A stretch of DNA of 64,000 nucleotides, taken from assembly GCF_900188255.1 (NCBI RefSeq), contig NZ_FZNS01000001.1, positions 186,001 through 250,000 on the forward strand, given 5' to 3'. The translations under genes and the position numbers were made by a program. This document shows positions 63,103-64,000 of this stretch, piece after piece. The notes below the pieces were generated by a model. It made no database searches. It saw only the letters and a list, made by a program, of their open reading frames with translations, and was not told where the DNA came from. This DNA is from Hymenobacter mucosus. GTDB lineage: Bacteria; Bacteroidota; Bacteroidia; Cytophagales; Hymenobacteraceae. How positions within the stretch are numbered: position 1 is the stretch's first letter; each line of letters begins with the position of its first letter.

Positions 63103-64000
63103 TTAGTAGTTTTTAATCCACAAGCTGTTACCCATCCGCTTGCGCAGGATGCTGATTTGCCGATCAGCCGAAGCCCGGTCAGCATAATCACCAGCCGACA
63201 GCATGTACTGACGGCTACCGGGCTGGGGCAGAATCACCCGGGCCGGACGGTTCAGGCGAAGCAGCGCCTGCCGGCCTTTCTCGGCATTGGCGAGGCTAGT
63301 ATAGCTGCCAGCAATGATATAGTAACGGCCTGTGCGGTTTTTAATGGTCGCACTTTCAGCCACGGTAGTTGCATTGGTAGCACGAGCTTTTTCCCAGCCC
63401 GGTGCTTTTGGCTTGGCCGCCGCCTTCTTTGGTGCTTTCTGGGTACCCAGGGCAGCAGCTACTACTGGCTTCGCAACGGACACGGGCTTTGAAGCTCCGG
63501 CTTCTACTGTAGGCACTATATTAGTTTCTAGCGGCTTAGCAACAGGTGCTTCAACTGGCACTTCCACTACTGGGCGAGGCGAAGAAGAAGTCATTTCTGC
63601 GGCCAGAGCGGCTTGCTGACGCGTTACGACGGGCTGAGTATTCGTGGAAGACGCCGGTGCGGCTTCGTTCCAGGTAATGCGCCAGCTATCGGGCAGGTAG
63701 CCGTTGTGGTCAGCAAACAAATAATTGGCCGACAAGCCGAGGCCGACAATAACGGCTCCGGCTAGTACCTGCAAGGCACGTACGGCCCGCTTGGAGCGGG
63801 ATGCTGCCAGAATGGGGGCAGCCGTGGGCCGCTCCCGGGCTAGCAAGGCATCGGTAGCCCGGATGGGGCGCGAGACTAGTTCGGGCAGTCCGAAGCTAGC
63901 TGCTAGCAGATTTTCCTTACCAGTGTACTCAAACTCTAAGCCGCGGCCCGGAGCGTGCCGGAACAAACCTACTCCGCGCAACTCCGTGCGCTGACCTGTT
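63103..64000 (-). CDS. SPOR-domain protein, HU-CCDC81 type, N-terminus outside the window
   Basis: The frame is open to the right edge of the window, so the protein is incomplete. What is visible is a segment typical of bacterial HU-CCDC81 proteins (GVGLFRHAPGRGLEFEYTGKENLLAASFGLPELVSRPI), one membrane helix (ALQVLAGAVIVGLGLSANYLF), a long Pro/Ala/Lys-rich linker, and a C-terminal SPOR domain (GRYYIIAGSYTSLANAEKGRQALLRLNRPARVI...SADRQISILRKRMGNSLWIKNY). SPOR domains bind denuded peptidoglycan at division sites, so this is probably a cell-division or envelope protein. It lies upstream of exbB on the same strand. Confidence 0.88.
   Translation of the reverse strand, partial: TGQRTELRGVGLFRHAPGRGLEFEYTGKENLLAASFGLPELVSRPIRATDALLARERPTAAPILAASRSKRAVRALQVLAGAVIVGLGLSANYLFADHNGYLPDSWRITWNEAAPASSTNTQPVVTRQQAALAAEMTSSSPRPVVEVPVEAPVAKPLETNIVPTVEAGASKPVSVAKPVVAAALGTQKAPKKAAAKPKAPGWEKARATNATTVAESATIKNRTGRYYIIAGSYTSLANAEKGRQALLRLNRPARVILPQPGSRQYMLSAGDYADRASADRQISILRKRMGNSLWIKNY

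Overview
The window looks like chromosomal DNA of a GC-rich member of the Bacteroidota, most probably Hymenobacter or a close relative (order Cytophagales). The evidence is a type IX secretion sorting tail on a subtilase, a carboxypeptidase-regulatory/TonB-dependent receptor, a SPOR protein of the HU-CCDC81 kind, DUF349, DUF1015, DUF2911 and DUF4259 proteins, an eight-gene fused his operon, and several start-proximal TAnnTTTG promoter elements, the -7 type of this phylum. The genus is inferred from protein character; no database was searched.

Layout. Bases 1-800 hold decayed phage-like DNA (a frameshifted ClpP-like protease and a membrane-peptide fragment). They are followed by a small secreted protein, tRNA-Thr(UGU) and a perfect 72-bp palindrome at the end of a DUF349 gene. 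Bases 4.0-8.6 kb carry housekeeping genes: AlgH/YqgE, pdxH, DUF1015, maf, DUF4259 and a flavin reductase. Bases 8.7-20.7 kb on the minus strand form a complete potassium-uptake locus: a small membrane peptide, kdpF, kdpA, kdpB, kdpC, an outer-membrane porin, a KdpD sensor module and a separate histidine kinase. A sigma-54 activator lies upstream, and a plausible -24/-12 promoter precedes the operon. A TlpA-like thioredoxin lies between activator and operon, and an inverted-repeat element of about 167 bp lies between kdpB and kdpC.

Bases 20.7-23.5 kb hold a RES/Xre toxin-antitoxin pair divergent from kptA (tRNA 2'-phosphotransferase), then an HD hydrolase and a small lipoprotein. gyrA and a TPR protein follow. 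Bases 27.4-29.4 kb are an AT-rich island with one orphan winged-helix-like gene preceded by repeated AAAGTAATA motifs. Bases 29.4-34.7 kb are envelope-glycan genes: a GT39 transferase, a GDPD-like enzyme, a UDP-glucuronate-type epimerase, a LAB_N membrane protein and a GT2. Bases 35.4-43.2 kb are the histidine operon hisG-D-C-B-H-A-F-IE. It is preceded by what reads as a full attenuator: a promoter, a leader peptide with the run HHHHRGHH, an antiterminator and an overlapping terminator.

Bases 43.7-64 kb carry a DUF2911 protein, a TonB-dependent receptor with rpe, a zinc-ribbon protein and a large PAS hybrid histidine kinase split by one in-frame TAA. Then come a secreted subtilase, a lipoprotein, mnmA, a TrpF-like protein lacking the usual catalytic Cys, a DinB/MDMPI protein, trmB, folC, a tonB-exbD-exbB energy module, and a SPOR protein that runs off the right edge.

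Most of the window is ordinary housekeeping sequence. The strongest unusual signals are the his attenuator, the sigma-54-linked kdp locus, the 72-bp perfect palindrome, the nonsense-split kinase, and the AT-rich island with its repeat-flanked orphan gene.
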